From contig CAIQRS010000173.1 of assembly GCA_903874275.1 (NCBI GenBank), forward strand, positions 1 to 40,723: DNA of 40,723 bases, given 5' to 3'. This DNA comes from an uncultured Anaeromyxobacter sp. GTDB taxonomy: Bacteria > Myxococcota > Myxococcia > Myxococcales > Anaeromyxobacteraceae. The translations under genes were made by a program, and so were the position numbers. Numbering within the stretch: the first letter of the stretch is position 1; every line of letters begins with the position of its first letter. Below the pieces are notes generated by a model, which worked only from the letters and a program-made list of their open reading frames with translations, had not been told where the DNA came from and made no database searches. Shown here piece after piece: positions 1 through 7,493 of this stretch.

Positions 1-670
1 CGTGGCCTACGACGGCGACGCCGACCGGGTGGGGGCGGTGGACGAGAAGGGGAACGTGCTCTGGGGCGATCAGCTCATGATCCTCTTCTCCCGGGCGCTG
101 CTCGCCGAGAACCCGGGCGCGGCCATCGTGGGCGAGGTGAAGTGCTCGAAGACCCTCTACGACGACATCGCGGCCCGCGGCGGCCGGGGCATCATGTGGA
201 AGGCCGGCCACAGCCTCATCAAGGCCAAGATGAAGGAGGAGGGAGCGCTGCTCGCCGGCGAGATGAGCGGGCACATCTTCTTCGCCCACCGCTGGTTCGG
301 TTTCGACGACGGCATCTACTCGTCGGGGCGGCTCCTCGAGCTCGTGTCCCGCACCGATCGCCCGGTCTCGACGCTCCTCGCCGACGTGCCGAGGACGTTC
401 TCCACCCCCGAGATCCGCTACGACTGCCCGGAGGAGATCAAGTTCGAGCTGGTCCGCCTGGCGCAGGAGTGGTTCGCCTCCCGGCACGAGGCGGTGACCA
501 TCGACGGGGTCCGCGTGATCTTTTCCGACGGGTGGGGCCTGGTCCGCGCCTCCAACACCCAGCCGCTCCTCGTCCTCCGCTTCGAGGCCCTGACGGCCGG
601 GAGGCTGGCGGAGATCCAGGCGCTGGTGACCTCGAAGGTGGATGAGTTGAAACGGCGTCTCGGCGCATAG
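1..670 (+). CDS. Phosphomannomutase/phosphoglucomutase, C-terminal part (5' end outside window)
   Basis: Interconverts hexose 1- and 6-phosphates (mannose or glucose) in the cytoplasm, feeding nucleotide-sugar and polysaccharide synthesis. The window opens inside the gene, just before the metal-binding loop AYDGDADRVG (DGDADR carries the Mg ligands of the alpha-D-phosphohexomutase family). The sugar-specificity loop GEMSGHIFF follows at about residue 87 of the visible part, and the phosphate-binding loop RASNTQPLLVLRFEA lies near the C-terminus. About 222 residues are visible, so the N-terminal half with the phosphoserine is missing. GEMSGH fits PMM/PGM rather than phosphoglucosamine mutase. 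TAG stop at 668-670, followed by a 300-base gap. Confident on family; sugar preference cannot be read here. Confidence 0.93.
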   Translation, partial: VAYDGDADRVGAVDEKGNVLWGDQLMILFSRALLAENPGAAIVGEVKCSKTLYDDIAARGGRGIMWKAGHSLIKAKMKEEGALLAGEMSGHIFFAHRWFGFDDGIYSSGRLLELVSRTDRPVSTLLADVPRTFSTPEIRYDCPEEIKFELVRLAQEWFASRHEAVTIDGVRVIFSDGWGLVRASNTQPLLVLRFEALTAGRLAEIQALVTSKVDELKRRLGA

Positions 671-885
671 CGCCGGGACGCAATGCTCGACGAAAGTCAG
701 GCTCCTCGGCTCTTTTCGACGTATCGACGATAAGTGAATACGCACTCACAGTCATCGTTCACGCTTCGAGATTGACCGTCCAGCCGGCCGCCACGGCGCC
801 TTCCCCCTCGCGGCCCGGCACGATCCAACCGGGTACAGCGCCACCGATCTCCGGCGACCACCGCAAGAAAATGTCGGCCGTATCC
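671..885. other. Intergenic region, no gene seen; short operator-like palindrome
   Basis: No convincing ORF on either strand. It is visibly richer in A/T than its surroundings between about 700 and 775. The only symmetric element I can point to is TATCG-A-CGATA (722-732), a perfect 5-1-5 palindrome of the size bound by dimeric regulators. TTGACC at 772-777 has no matching -10 downstream. This stretch separates the phosphohexomutase from the promoter of the lysine-rich small gene. Confidence 0.4.
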
Positions 886-914
886 TTGCAAGGTCGATCT
901 GCGTTCGCTAATCT
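886..914 (+). promoter_or_regulatory. Putative sigma-70-type promoter of the lysine-rich small gene
   Basis: TTGCAA (886-891), 17 bases, then TAATCT (909-914). The -35 is a fair match, the -10 a weak one (3/6), and the spacing is ideal. Transcription would start near 921, giving a leader of about 50 nt that contains the 937-953 inverted repeat and the ribosome binding site. Predicted from sequence only. Confidence 0.4.
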
Positions 915-936
915 GCACTCGTCTTCGTAGTGCGTC

Positions 937-953
937 GTTGGTAGTTGACCAAC
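937..953. promoter_or_regulatory. Inverted repeat in the leader of the lysine-rich small gene
   Basis: GTTGGT (937-942) and ACCAAC (948-953) are perfect inverted arms around AGTTG. The element lies just downstream of the predicted start of transcription and 7 nt before the Shine-Dalgarno sequence. It could be an operator or a small RNA hairpin controlling access to the ribosome binding site. Confidence 0.4.
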
Positions 954-970
954 TGTCAGGGAGGTAACAC

Positions 971-1045
971 ATGGCTGCCAAGAAGAAGGCTGTGAAGAAG
1001 GCTCCGGCGAAGAAGAAGGCTGTGAAGAAGGCCAAGAAGAAGTAA
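971..1045 (+). CDS. Tiny lysine/alanine-rich basic protein (24 aa), histone-H1-tail-like
   Basis: A 24-codon ORF with a strong ribosome binding site (GGAGGT, 959-964) six bases before ATG. Thirteen of 24 residues are lysine, all encoded by AAG; the rest are Ala (7), Val (2), Pro (1) and the start Met. The protein is two copies of a KKKAVKKA-type unit: a perfect 23-base direct repeat (980-1002 and 1010-1032, period 30) covers most of it. It resembles the basic tails of histone H1-like and HU-type nucleoid proteins, so nucleic acid binding is the obvious guess, but there is no folded domain. The gene has its own predicted promoter, operator-like repeat and two downstream hairpins, which argues that it is expressed. 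Function unknown. Confidence 0.6.
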   Translation: MAAKKKAVKKAPAKKKAVKKAKKK

Positions 1046-1057
1046 CGATGCCTTCGT

Positions 1058-1077
1058 GGCGCGAGGAGACTCGCGCC
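1058..1077 (+). terminator. Hairpin 1 after the lysine-rich small gene (GNRA loop)
   Basis: Perfect 8-bp stem GGCGCGAG / CTCGCGCC around the loop GAGA (1066-1069), a GNRA tetraloop. It begins 12 bases after the TAA stop. No real T-tract follows, so it may act as an intrinsic terminator, an RNA 3'-end stabiliser, or both together with hairpin 2. Confidence 0.5.
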
Positions 1078-1084
1078 GGGTCTT

Positions 1085-1106
1085 GCGGCCGCCTCCGGGC
1101 GGCCGC
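1085..1106 (+). terminator. Hairpin 2 after the lysine-rich small gene (C(UCCG)G loop)
   Basis: Perfect 9-bp stem GCGGCCGCC / GGCGGCCGC around TCCG (1094-1097). C(UCCG)G belongs to the extra-stable UNCG tetraloop class. It lies 7 bases after hairpin 1 and 17 bases before the GTG of the NFACT gene. A short T run (GTTTCG) follows. Probable terminator separating the two transcription units. Confidence 0.5.
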
Positions 1107-1123
1107 AGCCGTTTCGGGCTCCC

Positions 1124-2587
1124 GTGTCCCTCCGCTCCGGCGAGATCGCGCTCCTCATCGAGGAGCTCCGCCCCCTGGTGGGGTCCCGCGTCGACGCGGT
1201 GCGGGTTCACTCCGAGCGGCTCGTCACCCTGGAGCTGCGCGGACCGGCCGGCGACGCCACCCTGCTCCTCTCCGCCGAGCCGGACCTCACCCGCATCCAC
1301 GCCGCCACCTGGCGCCCCCCCTCCCATCCCGAGCCGCTGGCCTTCCAGGTCGCGCTGCGCCGCGAGATCGGTGGCGCCCGGCTCGCGTCCATCGAGGCTC
1401 CCGGCGGGGATCGGCTGGTGGCATTGCGTTTCGAGCGACCGGCCGGCCCCGTGTCGCTCCTGGCCGAGCTGGCCGGGCGGAACGGAAACCTCTTCCTCGT
1501 GGACGGGGCCGGCGTCGTCCGGGCCATGGCCGGCCGGAACCTTTCCCAGCGACGGGCGCTCCTGCCGGGCGCCCCCTACCTGCCCCCGGAGGCGCGGGAC
1601 GGCGACGGCGAGCCGCCCCGCTTCGCGCCGGTGGGCGGCGCGCCTTTCCCCGTCTCCGCCGCGGTCGAGGCCTTCTACCGGAGGCTCGAGGAGGAGCGCG
1701 CCCTCTCGGCCGCGCGCCGCCGCCTGCGCGAGCCGCTGCGCGCGGGGGTGGCCCGATCGCGCCGGGCGCTCGAGAAGCTCGCCGACGAGGCGGCACGCGT
1801 GCCGGCCGCCGAGGCCGACCGCCGCGCCGCCGACCTCCTCAAGCAGAACCTCCACGCGGTCCCGCGCGGAGCCCGGGAGGTCGCCGTCACCGAGTGGACC
1901 GAGGACGGCCCCAGCCGGGTGACGCTCGCCATCGACCCGGCGCTCACGCCGCGCGCCAACATGGAGCGCTTCTACCGGCGCTACCGGCGCATCGTCGAGA
2001 GCGCCGCCCGGGTCGAGGCCCGCGTCGCCGAGGTGAGGGCCAGGCTGGCGGCCACCGAGGCGCTGCTCGCCGAGCTCGAATCCGCCCCGCCCGAGGCGCT
2101 GCCGCGGCTCGAGCGGGAGGCGCGCAAGCTCGGCGCCGCACCGCGCGTGCAGCGCCCGCCCCGCCGGCGCGTCGAGAAGCCGGCCGCTCCCTACCGCACC
2201 TTCCGGTCGGCAGCCGGCCTCCTCGTCCTGGTCGGGCGCGGCGCCGCCGAGAACGATCAGCTCACCGTGCGGGTGGCCAAGGGAAACGACGTCTGGTTGC
2301 ACGCCCGCGGCCGCACCGGCGCCCACGTCGTGCTGCGGCTCCAGAAGGGGCGCGCCCCCGACCAGGAGAGCCTGCTCGACGCGGCCCACCTGGCCGCCCA
2401 CTTCAGCGACGCCCGGGGCGAGGCCGCTCCGGAGGTGGTCTACACGCGGGCCAAGCACGTCCGGAAGGTGAAGGGCGCCGCGCCCGGGGCGGTGACCTAC
2501 AGCCAGGAGAAGGGGATGGCGCTGCGGGTCGAGCCGTCGCGCCTCACGCGGCTGCTCCTCGGGGAAGCCGACGGGGAGCCTTCGTGA
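1124..2587 (+). CDS. NFACT/RqcH-type ribosome quality control protein
   Basis: 487 residues from GTG. In bacteria, RqcH (Rqc2/NEMF homologue) binds stalled 50S subunits and adds C-terminal alanine tails that mark nascent chains for degradation. The N-terminal NFACT-N/FbpA domain (about 1-190) has the family strings RNGNLFLVD and LLPGAPYLPP. A charged, likely coiled-coil middle region follows (about 200-345). The C-terminal NFACT-R domain (about 360-485) has NDVWLHARGRTGAHVVLR and YTRAKHVRKVKGAAPGAV. It is slightly shorter than typical RqcH (about 550-570). The coding frame matches the family from the first residues after GTG 1124; no clear Shine-Dalgarno sequence precedes it. Its stop overlaps the next start (GTGA), so the two genes are translationally coupled. 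Confidence 0.85.
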   Translation: MSLRSGEIALLIEELRPLVGSRVDAVRVHSERLVTLELRGPAGDATLLLSAEPDLTRIHAATWRPPSHPEPLAFQVALRREIGGARLASIEAPGGDRLVALRFERPAGPVSLLAELAGRNGNLFLVDGAGVVRAMAGRNLSQRRALLPGAPYLPPEARDGDGEPPRFAPVGGAPFPVSAAVEAFYRRLEEERALSAARRRLREPLRAGVARSRRALEKLADEAARVPAAEADRRAADLLKQNLHAVPRGAREVAVTEWTEDGPSRVTLAIDPALTPRANMERFYRRYRRIVESAARVEARVAEVRARLAATEALLAELESAPPEALPRLEREARKLGAAPRVQRPPRRRVEKPAAPYRTFRSAAGLLVLVGRGAAENDQLTVRVAKGNDVWLHARGRTGAHVVLRLQKGRAPDQESLLDAAHLAAHFSDARGEAAPEVVYTRAKHVRKVKGAAPGAVTYSQEKGMALRVEPSRLTRLLLGEADGEPS

Positions 2588-3336
2588 CCGCGGCGGGGGG
2601 GCAGCTCGATCTCACCTTCGACGCCCGCGAGGCGCCCCGGCCGGACCGCGTCGCCGCCGCCGAGCGGCTGGCCGACGAGGTGGCCGCCCGCCTCGGCGAG
2701 CCGGTCCGGCTCGTGGTGCACGACAACCGGCACACCATGGTCTCCTTCCGCCGCGAGCGGACGGCCATCCAGCTCCGCGTCCACCACCTCTTCCTCGGCT
2801 GCCCTCCGGAGGTGATCGAGGCGCTGGCCGGGTTCGCCCGGCCGGGGCGGCGCGACGGCCGCCGGGAAGCTTCGCGCGTCATCGACGGCTGGGTCCGGAT
2901 TCACCGGGGGCGGATCTCGCCGCCGCGCACCGGGCGACTCCAGGCGCGGGGGCGGGTCCACGATCTGCAGGCCATCCTCGACCGGCTCAACGCCGATCAC
3001 TTCGGCGGGTCGGTCGAGGCCAAGATCGGCTGGGGGCGGAGCGGGGCCCTGCCCGGGCGCACCTCCATCCGCACCGGGGTCTACCTGCACGCCGCTCGTG
3101 CCATCCGCATCCACCCCGCGCTCGACCGGGAGGAGGTGCCGGCGTTCTACGTGGAGTTCGTGGTCTTCCACGAGATGCTGCACCAGGTGGTCCCGCCGGC
3201 AGAGCGGGGAGGGCGGCGGAGCATCCACGGCCGGGAGTTCCGCAGGCGCGAGCGCTCCTTTCCCGGCCAGGTCCGCGCGGCCGCCTGGGAGAAGGCCAAC
3301 GTGCACCTCCTGCTGGCCGGGCCAAGACGACGGTAG
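2584..3336 (+). CDS. SprT-like zinc metalloprotease-domain protein
   Basis: 250 residues. GTG 2584 overlaps the TGA of the NFACT gene (GTGA). The zinc site is HEMLH (residues 196-200) with a third ligand probably H215 in HGREFRRRE, as in SprT/YgjP-type metallopeptidases. The N-terminal ~120 residues are Arg-rich and include LNADHF at 135-140, typical of the SprT-like fold. Proteolytic substrate unknown; SprT-like proteins are often linked to DNA-protein crosslinks or stress. Coupling to the RqcH-like gene hints at a joint quality-control role, which is inference. The zinc-ribbon tail of some SprT proteins is absent. Confidence 0.75.
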   Translation: MTAAGGQLDLTFDAREAPRPDRVAAAERLADEVAARLGEPVRLVVHDNRHTMVSFRRERTAIQLRVHHLFLGCPPEVIEALAGFARPGRRDGRREASRVIDGWVRIHRGRISPPRTGRLQARGRVHDLQAILDRLNADHFGGSVEAKIGWGRSGALPGRTSIRTGVYLHAARAIRIHPALDREEVPAFYVEFVVFHEMLHQVVPPAERGGRRSIHGREFRRRERSFPGQVRAAAWEKANVHLLLAGPRRR

Positions 3337-3359
3337 TCTTGGCGCCGCCCGGGCGGCGC
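3321..3359. terminator. Two overlapping hairpins between convergent genes
   Basis: Arms GCCAAGAC (3321-3328) and GTCTTGGC (3336-3343) pair perfectly with the SprT-like stop codon in the 7-base loop. Directly overlapping is the perfect palindrome GCGCCGCCC / GGGCGGCGC (3342-3350 / 3351-3359). The two share bases 3342-3343, so they compete at the base of the stems. The position, between genes converging from both strands (stops at 3336 and 3362), suits a bidirectional terminator. Confidence 0.5.
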
Positions 3360-3361
3360 TC

Positions 3362-5632
3362 TCAGGCGGCCGTCGCCGTCGCCGGCTCGCGCCGCAGCCG
3401 GCGGCTGCGCATCCAGAGCGCACCCACGAGAACCGCGAGCGTCCCGAGCGACACCGCCGCGCCCAGCGTCACCCAGCGGTTCCGGTAGGTGAGGCGGAGC
3501 TCATGGGTGCCTTCGGGGACCGGAACCGCCTGGAAGGCGAAGTCGGCGCGGAGGATGGGCGCGGGCTTGCCGTCCACGGTGGCCGTCCAGCCCGGGTAGA
3601 AGGGATCGAGGATCACCGCCAGCCCGTCGCGCGGCGCGACCACCGTGGCCTGCAGCGACGGTCCGTCCACCCGAATCTCCTCGGCTGCCACCGGCCCCTC
3701 GGGTGGGCCCGGCGGCGGGAGCCCCGGCGGCGGCTCGGCGAGGACGGCCCGGTCGCCGGCGGCGGCGCGGAGCAGCGGCCCGGTGACCTCGACGTCGGGC
3801 GCCACCTCCCACGACCCGGTCCAGAAGACCCGCGGCAGCGCCGGCGCGCGGAACCCGGTCAGCGGACGCTCCCACTCCCGCATGCCGACGAAGAACCTGG
3901 CCAGCGCGGGCTGGGGCTGGTCGGAGACCACGACGGGCGTGGCGAGGAGGGGCCAGAGGCGCGAGGCGGGGTTGGCCGAGGGGAAGGTGGCGTCGCCGTC
4001 CATGGCGCCGAGCCGGACCACCTCGTCCCGCCTCGTCCCCTCGAGGAGCTCCCGGACGCGGCTCACCGACATGGGGCCGTAGCCCATCGTCCCCTCCCAG
4101 CCGTTTCGCAGCGGGGAGTTGATGGAGCCGCCCCACTTGGCGACGACGGCCACCCGGCGCGGCGCCGGGGCCGGCGGCATGAACTTGGCGAAGTCGCGGA
4201 GCGCCGGCCGCTCGGCCACCGCCGGCGAGACGTCGTTGAAGCGGGAGAAGAGGTACCAGGGCTCGTAGAAGGCCAGCGCCACCATGGCGACGCCGGCCAC
4301 CGCTCCCCGCAGGCCGCGCCAGGCCGCGGCCACCCAGAGCGCCCCGAGCCCGGCCATCATCAGGGTGAACCAGGTGGTCGTCCGGGTCGTCGCCGGGTCG
4401 AAGGGGAAGCCCGGGAGCCGGGGGAGGAGGAGCGCCAGCGCGGCGACCGCGGCGAGGACCGCCAGGCTCCGGGCCAGCCGGGCGCGGGTCGGGTCGCGCC
4501 GCAGGGCCTCGAGCCCCTCGGCGGCGAGCAGCGCCACGGCGAAGGCGGTGACGAGCAGGCCACGGGTCGGGACCCGGAAGCTGCCGTAGCCGGGGAGGAT
4601 CTTGTAGAACAGCCAGTGAAGGTGAAGCGGGGCGCCCTCCCCCAGGGCGAGCCAGGGACCGAGCAGCGCCAGCACCGCGAAGAGGATCACGCCCCGCCGC
4701 CGCGCCGGGGCGGCCGCGCAGAGCGCCAGCGCCGGGATCCCCACGTACCCGGTGGCCTCCCAGAGGTTCAGGCCCCAGCGCCCGTCCCCGTAGGCGTGGG
4801 GGAGCACGTAGAGCGCGAGGCCCCAGGCGTCGGGCCAGCGCCAGCTGGTGACGAAGGAGTAGTCCACCACCACCGAGCGCGGCCCCATGCGGGTCAGCTC
4901 CAGCGTGGGGAGGATCAGCACCGAGGCGAGGACGAAGCCGATGGGCACGATGGCCACCGCCCATGCGGCGTCGGAGCGGCGCGTGGGCCAGAGGTCCACC
5001 GCGATGCGCAGCGCGTAGAGCCCGGCCACGATGCACCCGAAGTGGGCCATCTGGGGGGAGCCGCCCAGCCAGGCGAGCGCGGTGGCGACGGCGGCGAGGA
5101 GGAGCCAGCGGGAGCGGCGCTGCGCCGAAAATCCCTCCAGCCCGGCCAGCATCCAGGGCCAGAAGGCCGTGGTGGCGGCGAAGTTCCAGTGGATGATGTG
5201 GACGGTCTGCTTGGCGCCGAGGGCGAAGAGCACCGCTGCGAGCAGCCCCGAGGCCGGGGCCAGGCCGCGCAGCCGCATCCAGGCCGCCATTCCCCAGCCG
5301 GCGATGGTGAGGTGGAGCAGCGTCGCGATGGTGAGCGCGCGGGGCGCGTCCCAGGGGAGGGTGAGCCAGGTGGTGGGGGCGAAGACCGCTGCCTGCGGGT
5401 CGGCGACCAGCGGGTAGCCCATGTGGAAGCCGCGCTGCCAGAGCGGCAGCTCGCCCTGCCGGAGCGCGCTGGCCACCGCCTCCCGCACGCCGAAGAAGAA
5501 GTAGCGGAGGTCGGAGCCGGAGAAGGCCATCCCGGGCCGGGCCGCCGTCCAGTGGAAGGCCACCACCAGGACGGGGACGGCCGCGAAGACGCCCCACCAC
5601 GCCCACTTCCGCCGCTTCTCCTCCGACGTCAC
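3362..5632 (-). CDS. YfhO-like integral membrane protein
   Basis: 756 residues from GTG at 5632, which overlaps the upstream TGA (GTGA). A short basic N-terminus (SEEKRRK) precedes the first membrane span (about 10-28). Many more hydrophobic segments follow through about residue 480, then a soluble, probably extracytoplasmic region of about 220 residues, and a final span at about 720-741 ending in a basic tail. This layout and the strings near GSDLRYFFFG and DPQAAVFAP match the YfhO family (GT-C-like fold, implicated in glycosylation of teichoic acids or surface polymers in other bacteria). Paired with a GT87-like gene, it probably transfers a lipid-linked sugar to a surface acceptor; substrate unknown. 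Confidence 0.8.
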   Translation of the reverse strand: MTSEEKRRKWAWWGVFAAVPVLVVAFHWTAARPGMAFSGSDLRYFFFGVREAVASALRQGELPLWQRGFHMGYPLVADPQAAVFAPTTWLTLPWDAPRALTIATLLHLTIAGWGMAAWMRLRGLAPASGLLAAVLFALGAKQTVHIIHWNFAATTAFWPWMLAGLEGFSAQRRSRWLLLAAVATALAWLGGSPQMAHFGCIVAGLYALRIAVDLWPTRRSDAAWAVAIVPIGFVLASVLILPTLELTRMGPRSVVVDYSFVTSWRWPDAWGLALYVLPHAYGDGRWGLNLWEATGYVGIPALALCAAAPARRRGVILFAVLALLGPWLALGEGAPLHLHWLFYKILPGYGSFRVPTRGLLVTAFAVALLAAEGLEALRRDPTRARLARSLAVLAAVAALALLLPRLPGFPFDPATTRTTTWFTLMMAGLGALWVAAAWRGLRGAVAGVAMVALAFYEPWYLFSRFNDVSPAVAERPALRDFAKFMPPAPAPRRVAVVAKWGGSINSPLRNGWEGTMGYGPMSVSRVRELLEGTRRDEVVRLGAMDGDATFPSANPASRLWPLLATPVVVSDQPQPALARFFVGMREWERPLTGFRAPALPRVFWTGSWEVAPDVEVTGPLLRAAAGDRAVLAEPPPGLPPPGPPEGPVAAEEIRVDGPSLQATVVAPRDGLAVILDPFYPGWTATVDGKPAPILRADFAFQAVPVPEGTHELRLTYRNRWVTLGAAVSLGTLAVLVGALWMRSRRLRREPATATAA

Positions 5633-6810
5633 GCCGCCACCTCCCTCGCCGCGGCGCCGGCGGAACGACCGGTGGCGCGGAGCTGGACCACGAGCCAGGC
5701 CGCGAAGGCGGCGTAGACGGCGGAGCGGAGCAGTTCCTCCGCGTAGTACCAGCCGTCGAAGAACCAGAAGATCGCGCGCCCGGAGCGGACCTCGAAGGCC
5801 AGATGGTGGTCCACCATCGACACCCCGGCGAGGGCCACGAAGAGCCACCCCGGCCCGGCCACCAGCGCGCCGGCGGCGAAGGCGTAGAGGGCGTACTGCG
5901 GGCTCCACACCTTGTTCGTGGCCACCCAGGCGACCAGCACGAGCGCGGTGCCGAGCCGGACGGCCCGGGCCCGGGAGGAGGGGGCGGAGCGGTAGGCCAT
6001 CGCAGCCGCGGCGACGGCCGCGGCAAGAACGATCGCCCCCGCGAACACGTTCAGCACCGCAGGATCCTTCACCCCCACGACCTCCCACACCGAGTTCTCG
6101 GCGGACCGTGCGCCGTTGAACCGCCAGAACCAGGCCCAGTTTGCCGGCGCGGCCAGCGCCACCGGGAGGTTCACGAGCAGCGTCACGGCCAGGAACGCTC
6201 CCCCGGCCCGCGCCAGTTCCCCGAACCGCCGGCGCCCGGCCAGCTCCCCGATCGCCGCCGGCAGCAGCGCCACCGGCCAGAGCTTGGCCGAGACCCCCAG
6301 CGCCGAGAGCACCCCCGCCGCCGCCGGCCGCTCCCGCTCCGCCGCCAGCACCGCGGCGAGGAGCAGCGCGATGGGGATGAGGTCCCAGTTGAGCGCGCCG
6401 AAGTAGGCGATGGCCGGCGTCCCTGCCAGCCACCACGGGCTCGCGCCGGGGAGGCGCCGCAGGAGGGCGATGGCGGCGAGCAGGCAGAGCCAGAGCCCCA
6501 CGACGCTCACCGTGAAGTGCACGATCTGTCCGCCCGGCAGGAAGGACGGGGCCCAGAGGGCCGCCCCGAGCAGCACCGGGTACTCGATGCGGTCCTCCAC
6601 GTAGGGCAGCGGCCTGCCCCCGTGCAGGTAGCGGTCGCCGGTCATGGCGAGCAGGTCGGAGTAGGCGTGGGTCCGGAAGGCCCAGGGGCGGTAGGCGACG
6701 CCGGGGTGCTCGACCCCACGGACGAGGAACGCCCACCCCAGAGCCATCCAGGCGGTGGCGACGAGATAGGGGGCGGCGCTGCGGAGGCGTTCTCTGCCGG
6801 ACTGCGACAT
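5629..6810 (-). CDS. GT87-type (DUF2029) polyprenol-phosphate-sugar glycosyltransferase
   Basis: 393 residues, largely hydrophobic, with about ten predicted membrane spans. It resembles the GT-C family GT87 (alpha-mannosyltransferases using polyprenol-phosphate mannose). The first extracytoplasmic loop carries acidic and aromatic residues (AYSDLLAMTGDRYL, YVEDRIEYP), where GT-C enzymes hold their catalytic aspartate. Later strings ALNWDLIPIALLL and NKVWSPQYALY are typical of the family. It is the first gene of a two-gene operon with the YfhO-like gene (4-base overlap). No Shine-Dalgarno sequence precedes ATG 6810. Sugar donor and acceptor cannot be read from sequence. Confidence 0.75.
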   Translation of the reverse strand: MSQSGRERLRSAAPYLVATAWMALGWAFLVRGVEHPGVAYRPWAFRTHAYSDLLAMTGDRYLHGGRPLPYVEDRIEYPVLLGAALWAPSFLPGGQIVHFTVSVVGLWLCLLAAIALLRRLPGASPWWLAGTPAIAYFGALNWDLIPIALLLAAVLAAERERPAAAGVLSALGVSAKLWPVALLPAAIGELAGRRRFGELARAGGAFLAVTLLVNLPVALAAPANWAWFWRFNGARSAENSVWEVVGVKDPAVLNVFAGAIVLAAAVAAAAMAYRSAPSSRARAVRLGTALVLVAWVATNKVWSPQYALYAFAAGALVAGPGWLFVALAGVSMVDHHLAFEVRSGRAIFWFFDGWYYAEELLRSAVYAAFAAWLVVQLRATGRSAGAAAREVAA

Positions 6811-6848
6811 CGGAGGCGGGATGATTAGCAGGGAGGCCGGCGGCGGTC

Positions 6849-6854
6849 TACCAT
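6849..6854 (+). promoter_or_regulatory. -10-like element for a possibly leaderless dedA mRNA
   Basis: TACCAT followed by exactly 6 bases and the GTG start at 6861. No ribosome binding site lies between. Same arrangement as upstream of argC, the 60-residue gene and the MFS gene. Confidence 0.4.
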
Positions 6855-6860
6855 GCCCGG

Positions 6861-7493
6861 GTGAGCACGCTCGAGCGCGTGGTGGCGGCCCTCACCGAGG
6901 CGCTCGCGCGGACCGGCCCGGCGGCGCCGGCCATCCTCTTCCTGGGCAGCCTGATCGAGTACGTCTTCCCGCCGTTCCCCGGGGACACGCTGGTCGTGCT
7001 GGGCGCGTGGTACGCGGTGAACGGCAAGATCTCCTGGCCGGTGGCCTACGGCGCGACGACGGCCGGGGCGGTGGTCGGGGCCTGGATCGACTACCGCATC
7101 GGGGTGGCGCTGGGCAGGGCGCTCGAGCGCGGCGCGGCGCGGCGGGGACCGATCACCCTGGAGCACGTGCGCAAGGTCGAGGCGGGATATGCCCGGTGGG
7201 GGGCCTGGTTCCTGCTCGCCAACCGCTTCCTTCCCGGGGTTCGGGCCTTCCTCTTCGTGGGGGCGGGGGCGGCGCGGTTGCCGGTGGGGAAGGTCCTCCT
7301 CTGGGGCGGCATCTCGGCGGCGGCGTGGAACGCGCTGCTCCTCCTGGTGGGCGCCTTCCTGGTCCGGAACCTCGACGAGTTCGTGCACCTGCTGGAGCGC
7401 TACACCGCGGTGGCCTGGGTGGGGATGGCGGTGGGGGCGGCCGGGTTCCTCGCCTGGTACGCGATCGGCGCGATCCGGAGGAGGAGGGGATGA
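6861..7493 (+). CDS. DedA/VTT-family membrane protein
   Basis: 210 residues, about five membrane segments. DedA proteins move or scramble lipids, including the undecaprenyl phosphate carrier, across the inner membrane. The family signature EYVFPPFPGDTLVVLGAW (about 34-51) holds the conserved acidic residue and the re-entrant loop; the second conserved block is RFLPGVRAFLFVGAGAARLP (about 122-141). GTG 6861 is chosen because the frame opens there and a -10-like hexamer lies 6 bases upstream. It diverges from the GT87/YfhO operon, which also works with polyprenol carriers. Its TGA overlaps the next ATG (ATGA). Confidence 0.85.
   Translation: MSTLERVVAALTEALARTGPAAPAILFLGSLIEYVFPPFPGDTLVVLGAWYAVNGKISWPVAYGATTAGAVVGAWIDYRIGVALGRALERGAARRGPITLEHVRKVEAGYARWGAWFLLANRFLPGVRAFLFVGAGAARLPVGKVLLWGGISAAAWNALLLLVGAFLVRNLDEFVHLLERYTAVAWVGMAVGAAGFLAWYAIGAIRRRRG

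Noticed and set aside
772-777. TTGACC as a promoter -35
   Set aside because: The expected -10 position is GC-rich with no match.
971-1045. Idea that the lysine-rich peptide is LysW, making argC/argB a lysine pathway
   Set aside because: LysW is an acidic zinc-binding protein of about 55 residues; this peptide has no Cys and no acidic residue.
697-1158. Phe-rich open frame on the - strand across the lysine-rich gene
   Set aside because: The Phe runs are only the reverse of the AAG lysine codons; no start signal.
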